DNA of 64,000 nucleotides from positions 61,187,898-61,251,897 of the forward strand of contig OX104123.1 of NCBI GenBank assembly GCA_944474755.1, given 5' to 3'. The notes under the pieces are model-generated. The model was not told where the DNA came from, did not search any database, and saw only the letters and a list, made by a program, of their open reading frames with translations. Source of the DNA: Limnoperna fortunei (Eukaryota; Mollusca; Bivalvia; Mytilida; Modiolidae). Both the position numbers and the translations under genes were made by a program. This document shows, one piece after another, positions 23,801 through 35,234 of this stretch (position 1 is the stretch's first letter; each line of letters starts with the position of its first letter).

Positions 23801-25545
23801 TCTTTCCTGAGTATTCCAAGACGAGGATGCTATGAGGTGTTTCTCTTTCCTGAGTATTCCAAGACGAGGATGCTATGAGGTGTTTCTCTTTCCTGAGTAT
23901 TCCAAGACGAGGATGCTATGAGGTGTTTCTCTTTCCTGAGTATTCCAAGACGAGGATGCTATGAGGTGTTTCTCATTCCTGAGTATTCCAAGACGAGGAT
24001 GCTATGAGGTGTTTCTCTTTCCTGATTATTCCAAGACGAGGATGCTATGAGGTGTTTCTCTTTCCTGAGTATTCCAAGACGAGGATGCTATGAGGTGTTT
24101 CTCTTTCCTGAGTATTCCAAGACGAGGATGCTATGAGGTGTTTCTCTTTCCTGAGTATTCCAAGACGAGGATGCTATGAGGTGTTTTTCTTTCCTGAGTA
24201 TTCCAAGACGAGGATGCTATGAGGTGTTTCTCTTTCCTGAGTATTCCAAGACGAGGATGCTATGAGGTGTTTCTCTTTCCTGAGTATTCCAAGACGAGGA
24301 TGCTATGAGGTGTTTCTCTTTCCTGAGTATTCCAAGACAAGGATGCTATGAGGTGTTTCTCTTTCCTGAGTATTCCAAGACGGGGATGCTATGAGGTGTT
24401 TCTCTTTCCTGAGTATTCCAAGACGGGGATGCTATGAGGTGTTTCTCTTTCCTGAATATTCCAAGACGAGGATGCTATGAGGTGTTTCTCTTTCCTGAGT
24501 ATTCTGAGTATTCCAAGACGGGGATGCTATGAGGTGTTTCACTTTCCTGAGTATTCCAAGACGAGGATGCTATGAGGTGTTTCTCTTTCCTGAGTATTCC
24601 AAGACGAGGATGCTATGAGGTGTTTCTCTTTCCTGAGTATTCCAAGACGAGGATGCTATGAGGTGTTTCTCTTTCCTGAGTATTCCAAGACGAGGATGCT
24701 ATGAGGTGTTTCTCTTTCCTGAGTATTCCAAGACGAGGATGCTATGAGGTGTTTCTCTTTCCTGAGTATTCCAAGACGGGGATGCTATGAGGTGTTTCTC
24801 TTTCCTGAGTATTCCAAGACGAGGATGCTATGAGGTGTTTCTCTTTCCTGAGTATTCCAAGACGAGGATGCTATGAGGTGTTTCTCTTTCCTGAGTATTC
24901 CAAGACGAGGATGCTATGAGGTGTTTCTCTTTCCTGAGTATTCCAAGACAAGGATGCTATGAGGTGTTTCTCTTTCCTGAGTATTCCAAGACGGGGATGC
25001 TATGAGGTGTTTCTCTTTCCTGAGTATTCCAAGACGGGGATGCTATGAGGTGTTTCTCTTTCCTGAATATTCCAAGACGAGGATGCTATGAGGTGTTTCT
25101 CTTTCCTGAGTATTCTGAGTATTCCAAGACGGGGATGCTATGAGGTGTTTCACTTTCCTGAGTATTCCAAGACGAGGATGCTATGAGGTGTTTCTCTTTC
25201 CTGAGTATTCCAAGACGAGGATGCTATGAGGTGTTTCTCTTTCCTGAGTATTCCAAGACGAGGATGCTATGAGGTGTTTCTCTTTCCTGAGTATTCCAAG
25301 ACGAGGATGCTATGAGGTGTTTCTCTTTCCTGAGTATTCCAAGACGAGGATGCTATGAGGTGTTTCTCTTTCCTGAGTATTCCAAGACGGGGATGCTATG
25401 AGGTGTTTCTCTTTCCTGAGTATTCCAAGACGAGGATGCTATGAGGTGTTTCTCTTTCCTGAGTATTCCAAGACTAGGATGCTATGAGGTGTTTCTCTTT
25501 CCTGAGTATTCCAAGACGGGGATGCTATGAGGTGTTTCTCTTTCA
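20859..25545. repeat. 43-bp minisatellite, about 109 copies
   Basis: Contiguous units of GAGTATTCCAAGACGAGGAT followed by GCTATGAGGTGTTTCTCTTT and CCT. Variants include GACGGGGATG, GACAAGGATG, CTGTGTATT and CTGATTATT. A 9-bp slip (GAGTATTCTGAGTATTCC) recurs at 23327, 24497 and 25108, and the variants around it recur in the same order; the gaps, 1170 and 611 bp, equal 27 and 14 units plus 9 bp. Blocks of units were therefore copied together. No ORF is kept, as 43 is not a multiple of three. Confidence 0.95.
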
Positions 25546-25944
25546 GTAAACATGAAATCAATTAATCAATGAAATAAGTTATTATTCAAATTGAAGGACG
25601 CTCTTTTAGGGCAAGTTTTTAAACTGTTCTATTTTATCGATATGACTAAAACGGACAATATGTAAACAGATCTTTATAGACTTTAACAAAATAATAACGT
25701 TTTGTTAAAGAATAACTATTTCGTACTGTAAAACGTGTCTATCTATAACAATTGTTTCAGAACAAGACATTTGTATTAACTTTCCTTTTGAATACCCACG
25801 TTAACTTTATTTTAAATTGTAGTATTAATGCATATATAATATACAAATAACGCAGAATTCATTTTATCTGCAAAATAATTATTTATACGTATCCATCAAT
25901 AATCTGACGGATCTATGCGTATAATTAAATAACGTATTCTGGAT

Positions 25945-26090
25945 CACACTGATTGGACTGATCGCACTGATCGCTGACGGTTACCAAGGTAATGACAGAT
26001 TCATAATTTTGGACGGATGTATTCATCATCAATCAGTCAGCGTTCCAATATCCGTCAGCAATCAGCTATCAATCAGTCAGTGTGTTGCAT
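25945..26090. repeat. Hairpin-prone repeat (copy 2)
   Basis: Left arm ACACTGATTGGACTGATCGC and GCTGACGG pairs imperfectly with CCGTCAGCAATCAGC and AATCAGTCAGTGTG on the right. Related to 12931-13097. Copy 1 of the large duplication lacks it at this position, so it is an insertion or a region lost from copy 1. Confidence 0.6.
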
Positions 26091-26310
26091 TTACGGGTGC
26101 AAGTACTGTAAGATATGGTTCTCAAATTGGGTAGATTATTAGTTCTTTGTTTGCATTCATAGAATATTCTGCAATATTCGTTTCTCAAGTAAACAAATGC
26201 CAATATATTCATAATTGAGCCACTAGGAATATATCATTCCCTACCGATACACTTTAAATTATAAATTTTATATATAAAACCTATATTAATATCAGAGTTT
26301 TTATTCGTTA

Positions 26311-26414
26311 AGATAAGAAGATAAGATAAGAAAACTTTATTTGAATTCGGCATGACATTACTAACAAATAACATAAGCTCTACAGAGCTTTTGACCGAAT
26401 AAGGTTTTTTTGTT
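26311..26414. mobile_element. 104-bp insertion with GTTA flanks
   Basis: Present in copy 2 but not in copy 1, where TTATTCGTTA runs straight into AAAAAATGTGCATG. The insert begins AGATAAGAAGATAAGATAAG, contains the palindrome AAGCTCTACAGAGCTT, and ends with GTTA, repeating the GTTA before it (a possible target-site duplication). It resembles a truncated non-LTR element or SINE end. No coding capacity. Confidence 0.6.
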
Positions 26415-27820
26415 AAAAAAATGTGCATGGATTGAAAAGTATTTCTGTGCATGTATTGAACTGCTTTAGTCGTCCGTACTACCTGAGTGCACCCCTGTTG
26501 TTACTATGTTCCAGTTAATCACGGTTTTTCTCTTTTGTTTTTTGGTTTTGGTTTTTTGTTTCGCGTTGTATATTTTTGTTTAAATTGGTATTTATTAGCA
26601 TTCATTGATTTTCCGCTCTCGTTGTTTGTTTGGTACAATTTTACCCTTTCAGATGTTCATTTATGTATCGGCTATATTAGAGTATGTTTTTTCATCTGCA
26701 CCAAGAACAAAGAGATTATAACTAGAGAATGTTTTGTTTTTTACCCTTCATACTAATATTTTACCCATTTATCCTGTATCTTCTTAGCTAAAATTTGTAC
26801 AACATATTGACTAATATGACAGATGCAAATATACCATGCAATCATATCCCTTCTACCCTGGTTGTATGTTGTATGTGCTTGCTTGGTGAATTTCCACCCA
26901 TAGCAGTCTGAAATTGACGATAACTCATTACGACACTTTATCCTAACGTAAAGATAGTAATTATGGTAGCTAATTGTCCACTATTTATCATGTGCCTGTT
27001 AACACTGCGTTATAGTCTAAATGCTGCAAGGGTGTGCTAAACTCCTCCAAAAGTAATTGAAAAGATTTGCCAGTTTCTCTGCAAAACGTTTTCCGGTTTT
27101 CATCGGATGGATACTGATATAGGGGAAATTTTGTAAAAGTGGTGTCAAATATCAATTATCTGTATTATGGAGAGAAGAAGACTTAATTCACATCTTATGT
27201 ATCTTATTTCGTGTCTTTCTGTAATACTGTTCAATAGTGTCTTCTTAACGTGACATTAATAGCCCACTCTAAAACGTGCATTTAATTGGACATAGACATT
27301 CTGAGCTGACCAGACCTTTCCCTTTGCCTTAATTCTTTAAATTTTGTTATTAACCATAATTCTTTTGTTTTTGAGAGTTTAATGAACAAATGTAAGAATC
27401 AATCAGAATAAAATCAAAATTCAGAGACTGATCCACCTTTATTCACGTACAAGTAATTTTGGGTTCCATTCAACTATTCATCAGACCACCTATAAGATAA
27501 AATATCTCCAGTAAGGTTTCGTCCGCCAACATTCGTTCAGTACCAAAAAATATTTTAAAACATGTCACAACATGTCGCCTCTATCAAAGCGTAAGAAAGG
27601 TCTTGCCGTAAACCACTGATTTAACAACAAAACTAATAGGTTTTGCGTTTTGCAAATAGTAGACATAGCGAGAACTATTTAAATGGGGTAAAACTTTACA
27701 TGCCGATCCATACAGGCAGTGCTAACTCAACGTTCGTCTGGATAAAGTATTGTTCTAGAAATTTCTAAATTAATTAAAGATTGAGTATGGTGATCACTAA
27801 ATCAAGGGCCCAAGCATAAC

Positions 27821-29129
27821 TGTAAAAGTATGAAATTTTTCTTTGTGCATCAGGAACACACAAGTAGTTTCATTTCTAGGATTCTTTATTAATCCAATAT
27901 TAAACTCTACAAATATAATAACAAAAATATAATAAATATCACATTTAAAATTAAGGAAGTAACAATTTATCATATGCAACCACTGAATATGCAATATACA
28001 AGGTCTTATCAATACAATATCTTTTCAAAATAATATTTCCAATAACTATAATGAAATTATCGTATTTGACAATTCGCAATATAAATAATATATCTTCTAA
28101 ATTATCATCTTTTAAGACAATTATATTCATTGAATATTCATGAACTGAATTATTATCAACAAATACAAGTTTTAAGGTAGACAACTCTAGATCTTAATCA
28201 TACATCAATCGTAACCTTAAATCACCAATTTGTGGAACTGAGTTTATAAACAAGTCAACATCACTACATCTCAGTAAAGTTGCATTTATCTATTACAATA
28301 AATATGGTCCTGTAAATAATAAAAAGAAATAATAAGCAACCTGACCTCAATATGATTCAAGTCAAATGTTTTAAAACCATTTATATCATATGTAAAGTTT
28401 TGAGTTATCAAACCATAATTGCATTTAAATCTCACATAATTATGAAATCAATATAAAATATGATGTCACAATGAATGAATGAGCACAAATGTGTTACACG
28501 ACAAAAAGGTCAAGGTCATTCATGAAAATACTCTAAAATCTCTTTCATACACTTTCATACAAAAATCTTTCAAAATAACAAACTTACACAACTATCAAAT
28601 CTCTTACTTTCAGGGATTCACGAAACTTACCAAAATACTAATAAAATGGTAATAATCTCATCCAAGGTACACTAAGAACTAATAATAACTTACCTCTTAT
28701 AAAGTCTTGTCAATCACAGAATACTAATTCCAAACACTAAACTGTAAATCCTTCCAAGTATGAAATATGAATGTCTATAATAAATGTCTATAACATCTAA
28801 TGTAATTCCATTATCAAGACTAAATAAGAAATTTAGTAATTTAGAAATTAAGTGAACTAAAAACTTCAATAAACTTTTCTAAACTTCCATTACTATCTAC
28901 ATGTATCTAGAGAAGGAACATAAGAACTACTCAGGGCAAAGAACCAATCAAATCAAAGAGATCAGACACACCTTCAAAATAGACTGGGAATATATAGATT
29001 GTTTAGAAAGTACAAATCCATAAATAGATAATCCAGGTCAACTCAGAAATATACCTTGGAGTAAAATAATAACACAAAATTAGATAAAAACATATATTTT
29101 ATTAAAACAAATAAAATGACCCTATCACA
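27821..29129 (-). repeat. 3' LTR of the Gypsy-type element
   Basis: On the minus strand it starts TGTGATAGGG, right after the purine tract, and ends CTTTTACA at the boundary with duplicated flanking DNA: the usual TG...CA ends. About 1.3 kb, AT-rich, no coding capacity. With no second LTR present, the boundaries rest on these ends and on comparison with the empty site in copy 1. Confidence 0.7.
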
Positions 29130-29220
29130 TTCTCCCCCATGTTGGAGAATGTCTACCACGACATCATCAAACATCTTCCTCCTCCAGAGAAAGAACGATG
29201 TCCCGTGTTCTGTAAACTTA

Positions 29221-29771
29221 TCACTTCTCTGTGGCAACCTTCAACAGGCCAGCAAGGATCTGATCCTCCATACCCTTGAAGTCACCGCTGGAAACTATAC
29301 TACGTAAATAGTCTGCTCTGGTCTTCCAATCAGGCTGGTACTGACCCTGTTTCGAAATAATAAAATCTTTGTACTTCGTAGTGGCTGTTGATGTTCTAGC
29401 TCGTACAGATCGTCTAGGTGCTACTGGAGGGGTGCAATGTCCGGCTGACGGACATCTTCTTCGTCATGCCCAGGTATCTCATCATCTTGATCTACATCAT
29501 CAACATCAGATGAAGTGGCAGGTACAGGTGCAACTGCTTCTGTCACAACATCATCAGTATCAAAAACTGGATCATCTGTTCCAGCATCGTCAGATGGAAG
29601 GTCGTCACCAACGAATCCAGCATCTTGAAGTTCAGGGATGAGTTGCTGATCGTCACCAGTTTCACTCTGAACTGTATTTCCAACATACTGAGTCTCTAAC
29701 TCGTCTATAGCATCATGTGGAATGCTCAAGGTAGTATCATCAGGAACTCTAATACATAGACTCGTCATCAC
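29221..29771 (-). pseudogene. C-terminal tail of Gypsy pol (broken)
   Basis: Downstream of integrase on the minus strand is an Asp/Glu/Gln-rich stretch (DDVDQDDE and similar), then an Arg-rich segment and a final short conserved-looking part. A stop at 29749 and a frame change near 29425 separate the pieces. I take it for the variable C-terminal extension of Gypsy polyproteins rather than an envelope gene: no signal peptide or membrane segment is visible. Confidence 0.5.
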
Positions 29772-31400
29772 TCTCTTCAGTACTGGCTAAAGTGCTGTCG
29801 TGAAGACTTGGTCTTTGTTCTTCAATTTCTTTTTTCCTGGGTCTTAATCGTGGTCTAGGAGTAGGTCTGAGCTTCTCCTGTACTTCCTCCTCAACAGAAA
29901 CAGATCCTATAGGCAGGAGTAGGTTTCTGTGCAAGGTTCTCACTCTGCCTTGTCCACTTTCCTTCTTGACCCTGTAGACAGGAATAGTCGGGTTAGGCTG
30001 ATCCAAAATGACATATGCTTCATCTTCCCATTTATCCGCAATCTTATTCTTGTCATCAAAACTCAATACCTTCACAAGTACACGGTCGCCTGGATGTAAT
30101 ATAGCTCCTCTCACTTTAATGTCGTAATTGTTTTTCTGGCGTTGTTGTGCTCTTTTGGCTGATGTCAATGCCAATTCATAGGATTTCTTCAATCTTTCCT
30201 TAAGATTCTCCACATACTTCGTTGTTGTTGTCATTTCCTTCTCAGTTTCGATACCAAATGCCAGATCAATGGGTAAGCATGGTTCTCTCCCAAACATGAG
30301 CGTATACGGTGAATATCCAGTTGTTTCCTGTTTTGTGCAGTTGTATGCGTGAACAATTGGACCAAGGTATGTTTTCCAATCTGCTTTCTGATGATTTTCC
30401 AGTGTTCCAAGCATGTTAAGTAGTGTCCTGTTGAATCTCTCACACTGGCCATTTCCCATTGGATGGTATAGCGTGGTTCTAGATTTGTTGATTCCGGAAA
30501 TGTTGCACAGCTCTTTCATGATCTTGCCTTCAAAATTTCCTCCTTGGTCCGAGTGAATCCTTTCTGGTAAACCATAATGTACTACATAATGATGGAAAAA
30601 CGCTTCTGCTGTTGTTCGAGCACTCATGTTCTTGGTTGGTATCGCCTGTGCGTATTTCGAAAAGTGATCCGTTATTACCAGAATGTACTGGAATCCTCCT
30701 TTTGATCGTTCCAAAGTCAGAAAGTCCATACAAACAATTTCCATTGGTTGTGATGTCTGGATGTTTGTCAAGGGAGCTCTTTCATTGGTTAGACTCTTTC
30801 GCTTCAGGCATCTTGGGCACTTCTGTATCCAGTCATCTATATCTTTTGTCATTCCATACCAAAAAATCTGTCCTTTACTAGCGATGTTGTTCTATCACGA
30901 CCTTGATGTCCCATGTCGTTGTGCAGTGATCTTAAGACTGTTGCAATCTGAGAGTGTGGTAGTATTAGCTGATCTTTCGTGTTCTCGTCAATACTTGTTC
31001 TTCTGTACAATATCCCATCTTTGAGGATCAGTCTTTCAAAGTTGTTGTACATCTGGATGTTTGTTGGTGTAGCCGGAATGTTCTCTTTCCTTGGTCTTTG
31101 TCCGCTATTTACATGCTCTATCCACATTCTTATAACTGGATCACGTAACTGCTCTCCTCTTATGTCGACCTTCTTTGTTGGTATTGTTCCTACATCTCCA
31201 ATAAGGTCTTCGGTAGTGACTGCTAAACACTCCACAAATGGTTGTCGCTGTATGGAGCTACATATAGCTTTCACTGAATCTACTGGTATGTTGCCTGTGT
31301 CTCTAATGTGTCGGTATGCTGGTCTTTCTGATGGACATTCCTGTTCACCTATGATGGCTGGCAATCTTGATAATCCGTCAGCATCTGCGTTGCCTGTCGG
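29749..31400 (-). pseudogene. Gypsy integrase (frameshifted)
   Basis: The zinc-binding HHCC region is split: the His pair (HNDMGHQGRD) lies in 30849-31364 and the Cys pair (CPRCLKR) in 29749-30852. The break is a one-base frameshift at a T run near 30860. The catalytic core has D in CMDFLTL, D in HSDQGGNFE and E in GNGQCERFN, the DD35E arrangement. A C-terminal region with RVRTLHRNLLLP follows. In a working element this enzyme inserts the cDNA into the genome; this copy is broken. Confidence 0.85.
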
Positions 31401-33281
31401 CCTAGCCTGTAGACGATGTTGAAGTCAAACGCGGCAAGGGCAGCTATCCAGCGATGTCCTGTTGCATCTAGCTTGGCTGACATCAAAATGTAGGTCAAAG
31501 GGTTGTTGTCGGTCACTACAGTGAATCGGTTCCCAAACAAGTAATCGTTGAACTTCTCTGTAACGGCCCATTTTAGTGCGAGAAATACCTGCTTGTGTAC
31601 TGGATAGTTCAATCCTCGACTGGCAAAGGCGATGACTCTCTTCTGATCTTCTTGTTTTTGGTAAAGCACCGCTCCGATTCCTGTTTGACAAGCGTCTGTG
31701 TGTACCTCAAATGGTTCCTTATAGTTGGGAAAGGCAAGTATGGGTGGTGATGACAGCTTAGACTTCAGAGTCTGAAATGAGTCCTCTTGATCCTTCGTCC
31801 ACTTCCATGGTGCCTGTTCTATAACTTTCTTCTTTCCTTTCGTCTTCCCTCTTCCGGTTGTTGGCATAAGGTCTGTAAGTGGTCTAGCTATCTTGGAAAA
31901 GTCTCGGATAAACTTCCTATAGTAGCCGACAAATCCCAGGAACTGACGAACTTCATCTGGTGTGTTCGGTCTTGGCCAACTTACAACCTTGTCAATTTTC
32001 TCGGGATCAGGTTCCACACCATCAGCTGATACGATGTGTCCGATGTACTTAACACGGGTCTGGAAAAATGAGCACTTCTTAGGCGAAAGCTTGAGTCCTA
32101 CATCTCGAACTCGCTGAAAGATTTGTCGGAGACGGTCTAAGTGTTCATCCATGGTCTTCGAAAAGATGATCAAATCGTCTAAGTAGATGTAGCAGATCCG
32201 AGTGTGTAGGTCTCCTAAGCATTCTTCCATGAGGCGTTGGTACGTGGCTGGGGCGTTGGAAAGTCCAAATGGTAGGCGGTTGAACTCAAAGAAGCCTAGG
32301 GGTCCAACGGTGAATGCGGTACGCTGTTTGTGGTCTTCTTCGATCTCGACTTGATGATAGCCGCTCTTCATGTCCAGCACTAAAATATGAGTTGCCTCCT
32401 AAGGAATCCAATATCTCCTCTATGCGTGGTAATGCATATGAATCCTTGATGGTTCTGTTGTTGAGTTGGCGATAGTCCACGCACATCCTAAGCTTTCCGT
32501 CTTTCTTCCGTACTAGCACGACATTTGATGACCAGGGTGAGTGGGATCTTCTAATCACTCCTGCTGACAAAAGTTGCTGTAGATGGTTCCGCACTTCTTC
32601 GATCATGGATGGTGGAACTCTTCTGTTACGCTGTTTGAATGGGTGGTCATCGAGAAGATCTATTCTATGTCGGACTGCTGATGTGTGACCGATGTCGTCG
32701 TCGCTGGTTGAAAATATATCCTGGTACTGGTGTATAAGTTCCTTTCCTCTCCTGTATTCATCATCAGTAATGGTATCTATTGGTATCTTAATGTCCTTCA
32801 TAATATCCTTGAACTGTGGTTCCTCTGAAGTTATCGTATCCTCAATACTAACTGGTTGGATTTCACAAAGTAAGGATAGTGGTTGTACTGTGACTGTTCT
32901 TGTTGTGACATTTGAAATGTGGACTTGAATATTTCCTTGATCTTTGTAGTCATATGTGATTACAGTTGGAACAATATCTAAGTCCTCGGGTAAAACAGAA
33001 TTCTGGGTTGGTTGTAGCATGGCGCATATCTTATGATGTTGTAGCTGTTTATCTAAATATCCATTGATGATTACTTCCGAGTTTGCTGGTATAGTAATGT
33101 TTCGATGTTCTGCTGATTTAATAAAGGCTAATCTATAATTTTTTCTAGTAAGTTCTTTGTCCATAAATGATAAGGCTCTAAATGCTAAATAATATGGCGT
33201 GTGAAGTTTCGATTCCTGCAAATACCTTGGCCCAATTGTTCGTTCTAGGTCTTCCATAATCCTTGCCATGATGTTCGTTCC
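31349..33281 (-). pseudogene. Gypsy reverse transcriptase and RNase H (frameshifted)
   Basis: RT begins after the protease and carries SPWSSNVVLVRKKDG, the CVDYRQLN block and, after a frameshift near 32350, LPFGLSNAPATYQR and the YLDD catalytic box (YIYLDDLI). RNase H has HTDACQTGIGAVLYQ with its first Asp, and VTDNNPL. A one-base loss near 31404 shifts the frame at the end of RNase H. Both domains copy RNA into DNA in active elements. Confidence 0.85.
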
Positions 33282-33581
33282 TATGAGTAGCGGGACGTGA
33301 GAGTTGTAATCACTATCAGGTACGATAAGAAATATACTAGGATATTACTGTGTTGATGGGATTCCATGCAGTTTACAGCTTGCTTCTATGTAACCATGAT
33401 ATGGCATGGGTTGTCCATCAGCGCATTCTATCTTCAGGATACGTGTCAACGGTTCTATAGGTGTTGAGCTAAGATGTTTCTTGTAGAACGCTTGGCTTAT
33501 GGTTGATAGTGTGGAGCCTGTATCCAATAACGCTTTCGTCTGAATTCCATTAATGGTAATTGTAACTTCTGTTGACGGTCC
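33282..33581 (-). pseudogene. Gypsy aspartic protease (stop-interrupted)
   Basis: Contains the active-site motif LLDTGSTLSTIS and, near its end, LLIGTNIM. An in-frame TGA lies just before it (about 33579-33581) and an in-frame TAA at about 33345-33347 splits it. Gag, protease and RT otherwise share one frame, so these stops look like decay; the TGA at the gag-protease boundary could instead be a readthrough site, which I cannot test here. Confidence 0.75.
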
Positions 33582-34139
33582 TCACAATCCTTCTTCGTTG
33601 GATTCTTCATATCCCCGAGATTTAACCTCATGTTGTTCTGTCACTTGCTGGAAATTCATAGCTCGTACCTTCTTGCAGTTGTCCATTCTTACTTTACATC
33701 CAATAGCTATATGGCCAAGTTGTCCACATCGCCAACATGTGATCTCATCTTGTCGCCTTCGCTTCTCTCTGCTCAATGGTCTGTGTGTGATGGTCTCGTC
33801 ATAAAAATTATGATCCTGGTATGCACTTCTATTTGTGATCATTTCTGTATTCCTCTTTTCTAGAAAATCTATCTGCTTCATCAGTCGCTAAATAAGTGCC
33901 TTGGTGTCATCGGAATCCTTTTCCTTAGTCTTAGTTCTCTTGGTATCTTCAGGTTCCTTCGCTTTTGTCTTATTTCGTTTGGCAGGAATGGGTTTCTTCG
34001 ATGTACTCTGTTCTGGTAATGTTTCTTTTCGACGTTGTTCAAGCTCATATTCCAGTTCCCTCATAGCCATCAATAGCTGGTTGTAGTCTTTGATCGTATC
34101 AAACTGGTGTCCGGATATCTTCTTAAGTTCTGGTTTAAG
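33582..34139 (-). pseudogene. Gypsy gag, N-terminally missing
   Basis: Only the C-terminal part remains: a Lys/Glu-rich region (TKRTKTKEKDSDD), an in-frame TAG near 33888, then one zinc knuckle, CWRCGQLGHIAIGC, of the CX2CX4HX4C nucleocapsid type. The coding frame runs straight to 34139 and stops where duplicated genomic flank begins, so the front of gag, the leader and the 5' LTR are absent. Confidence 0.75.
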
Positions 34140-35175
34140 GCCATAAAAACACTTGTTTCAAAAACATTCAAGTGCATAATAGACACATAAAGGAATTTAC
34201 AAGTGAACATTTTTGGTGGCCAAAATTTTTTTGTTGACAAATACATAATGGTTTTAAAGAATATCTTTTTCACTAAAGCATCTCTTAACTTACTTGTCTG
34301 AGCGGTAATTAATGGTGTTATTGATAAATGCATTTATTGTCAGTCAGTTAAGTTGGTATTTGCAGTGTCTAATAAGATAAATTAGATTTGCGTCCTGTAC
34401 GATTCAAGAACTTAATTGAAAACTAATGATATACGGAAAACACAAGTGCTACTTAATAAACACATTTTAACAGGTAATGCTAAAGGTGTGCATGATAATT
34501 ACAACCAAGTTATGATAATAAAAAAGCCATCCTATTTAAATAGAAATACAAGAACCAAACGTTACATTAATAAATTAATTTATCAAAATGCATAAAGTAT
34601 AATATTAATTTAGAATGAGTAACTGAAATTCATTTGTTGCAAACGGCATACTACAACAGTGTTTACTTTTGCCCCGACCATGGAAAAGTGGCCAAAAGGG
34701 CCAAAAATGTGTTCAGTTGAGACTATTGTCACGTGATAAAATTATAATAAAAGTACTATATACTTTACATTATTGTCACTTGATAGGACGGCTGAAAGAA
34801 ACCAAATAACGATATACATAATTCCAAAAAAAGAAACTATAACTTAAAATGTATCGACTTCTGAACTGTTTAAGGTAAAGTGCAAATTAGAAAACGTGAT
34901 GAAATGAGGGAATTTGATTCAATCAAACTTATAAATCACTGCGTTGTCACTTCTTGACAACCTTATTTTTAATTTAGGTTTAATTTAAAAATTACGTTAT
35001 ATCGTAAGTGTGTTCAAACAATTTTTTTCATTGAAATGAGCGATTGTTTCTGATGTATGACAATTATACTTGGCATAACACATAAGACTAAACATAAAAA
35101 AGTCGTCGTGTGAAAATTAAACATTTGTTATATGACATCAAAGAGATCAAATATTTTTTTCACACTGCTGTGATG

Positions 35176-35183
35176 TATATAAA
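35176..35183 (+). promoter_or_regulatory. TATA box of gene B
   Basis: TATATAAA, 52 bp before the ATG, at the same spacing as in gene A. The Gypsy-type element ends about 1 kb upstream. Confidence 0.7.
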
Positions 35184-35234
35184 TACCAAACAGATATGCT
35201 GTAGAATCACAGTCGACAATACCGAGGCATCACC

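Larger units (their letters stand above)
25552..27822 (+). repeat. Large tandem duplication, copy 2, left part
   Basis: Matches 14370-16426 with indels. It begins right at the end of the 43-bp array (TTTCAGTAAACATGAAATC) and stops at GCATAACTG, where the Gypsy-type element begins. No gene is recognised in it. A hairpin repeat (25945-26090) and a 104-bp insert (26311-26414) are extra to copy 1. Confidence 0.85.
27821..34139 (-). mobile_element. Decayed Ty3/Gypsy LTR retrotransposon, 5'-incomplete
   Basis: Read on the minus strand, the order gag, protease, RT, RNase H, integrase is the Ty3/Gypsy order. It is followed by a purine-rich tract (GGGGGAGAA) and one LTR. The other LTR, the primer-binding site and the start of gag are missing: sequence matching the duplication resumes in mid-gag at 34140. 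No target-site duplication is seen; copy 1 has GCATAACTGCCATAAAAAC at the empty site. Several stops and frameshifts break the reading frames, so the copy should be inactive. Confidence 0.9.

Noticed and set aside
20859..25545. CRISPR-like array
   Set aside because: Units are contiguous with no unique spacers, and the genome is eukaryotic; it is a minisatellite.
29421..29771. An envelope gene after Gypsy integrase
   Set aside because: The reading frame is acidic and repetitive, with no signal peptide, furin-like site or membrane anchor.
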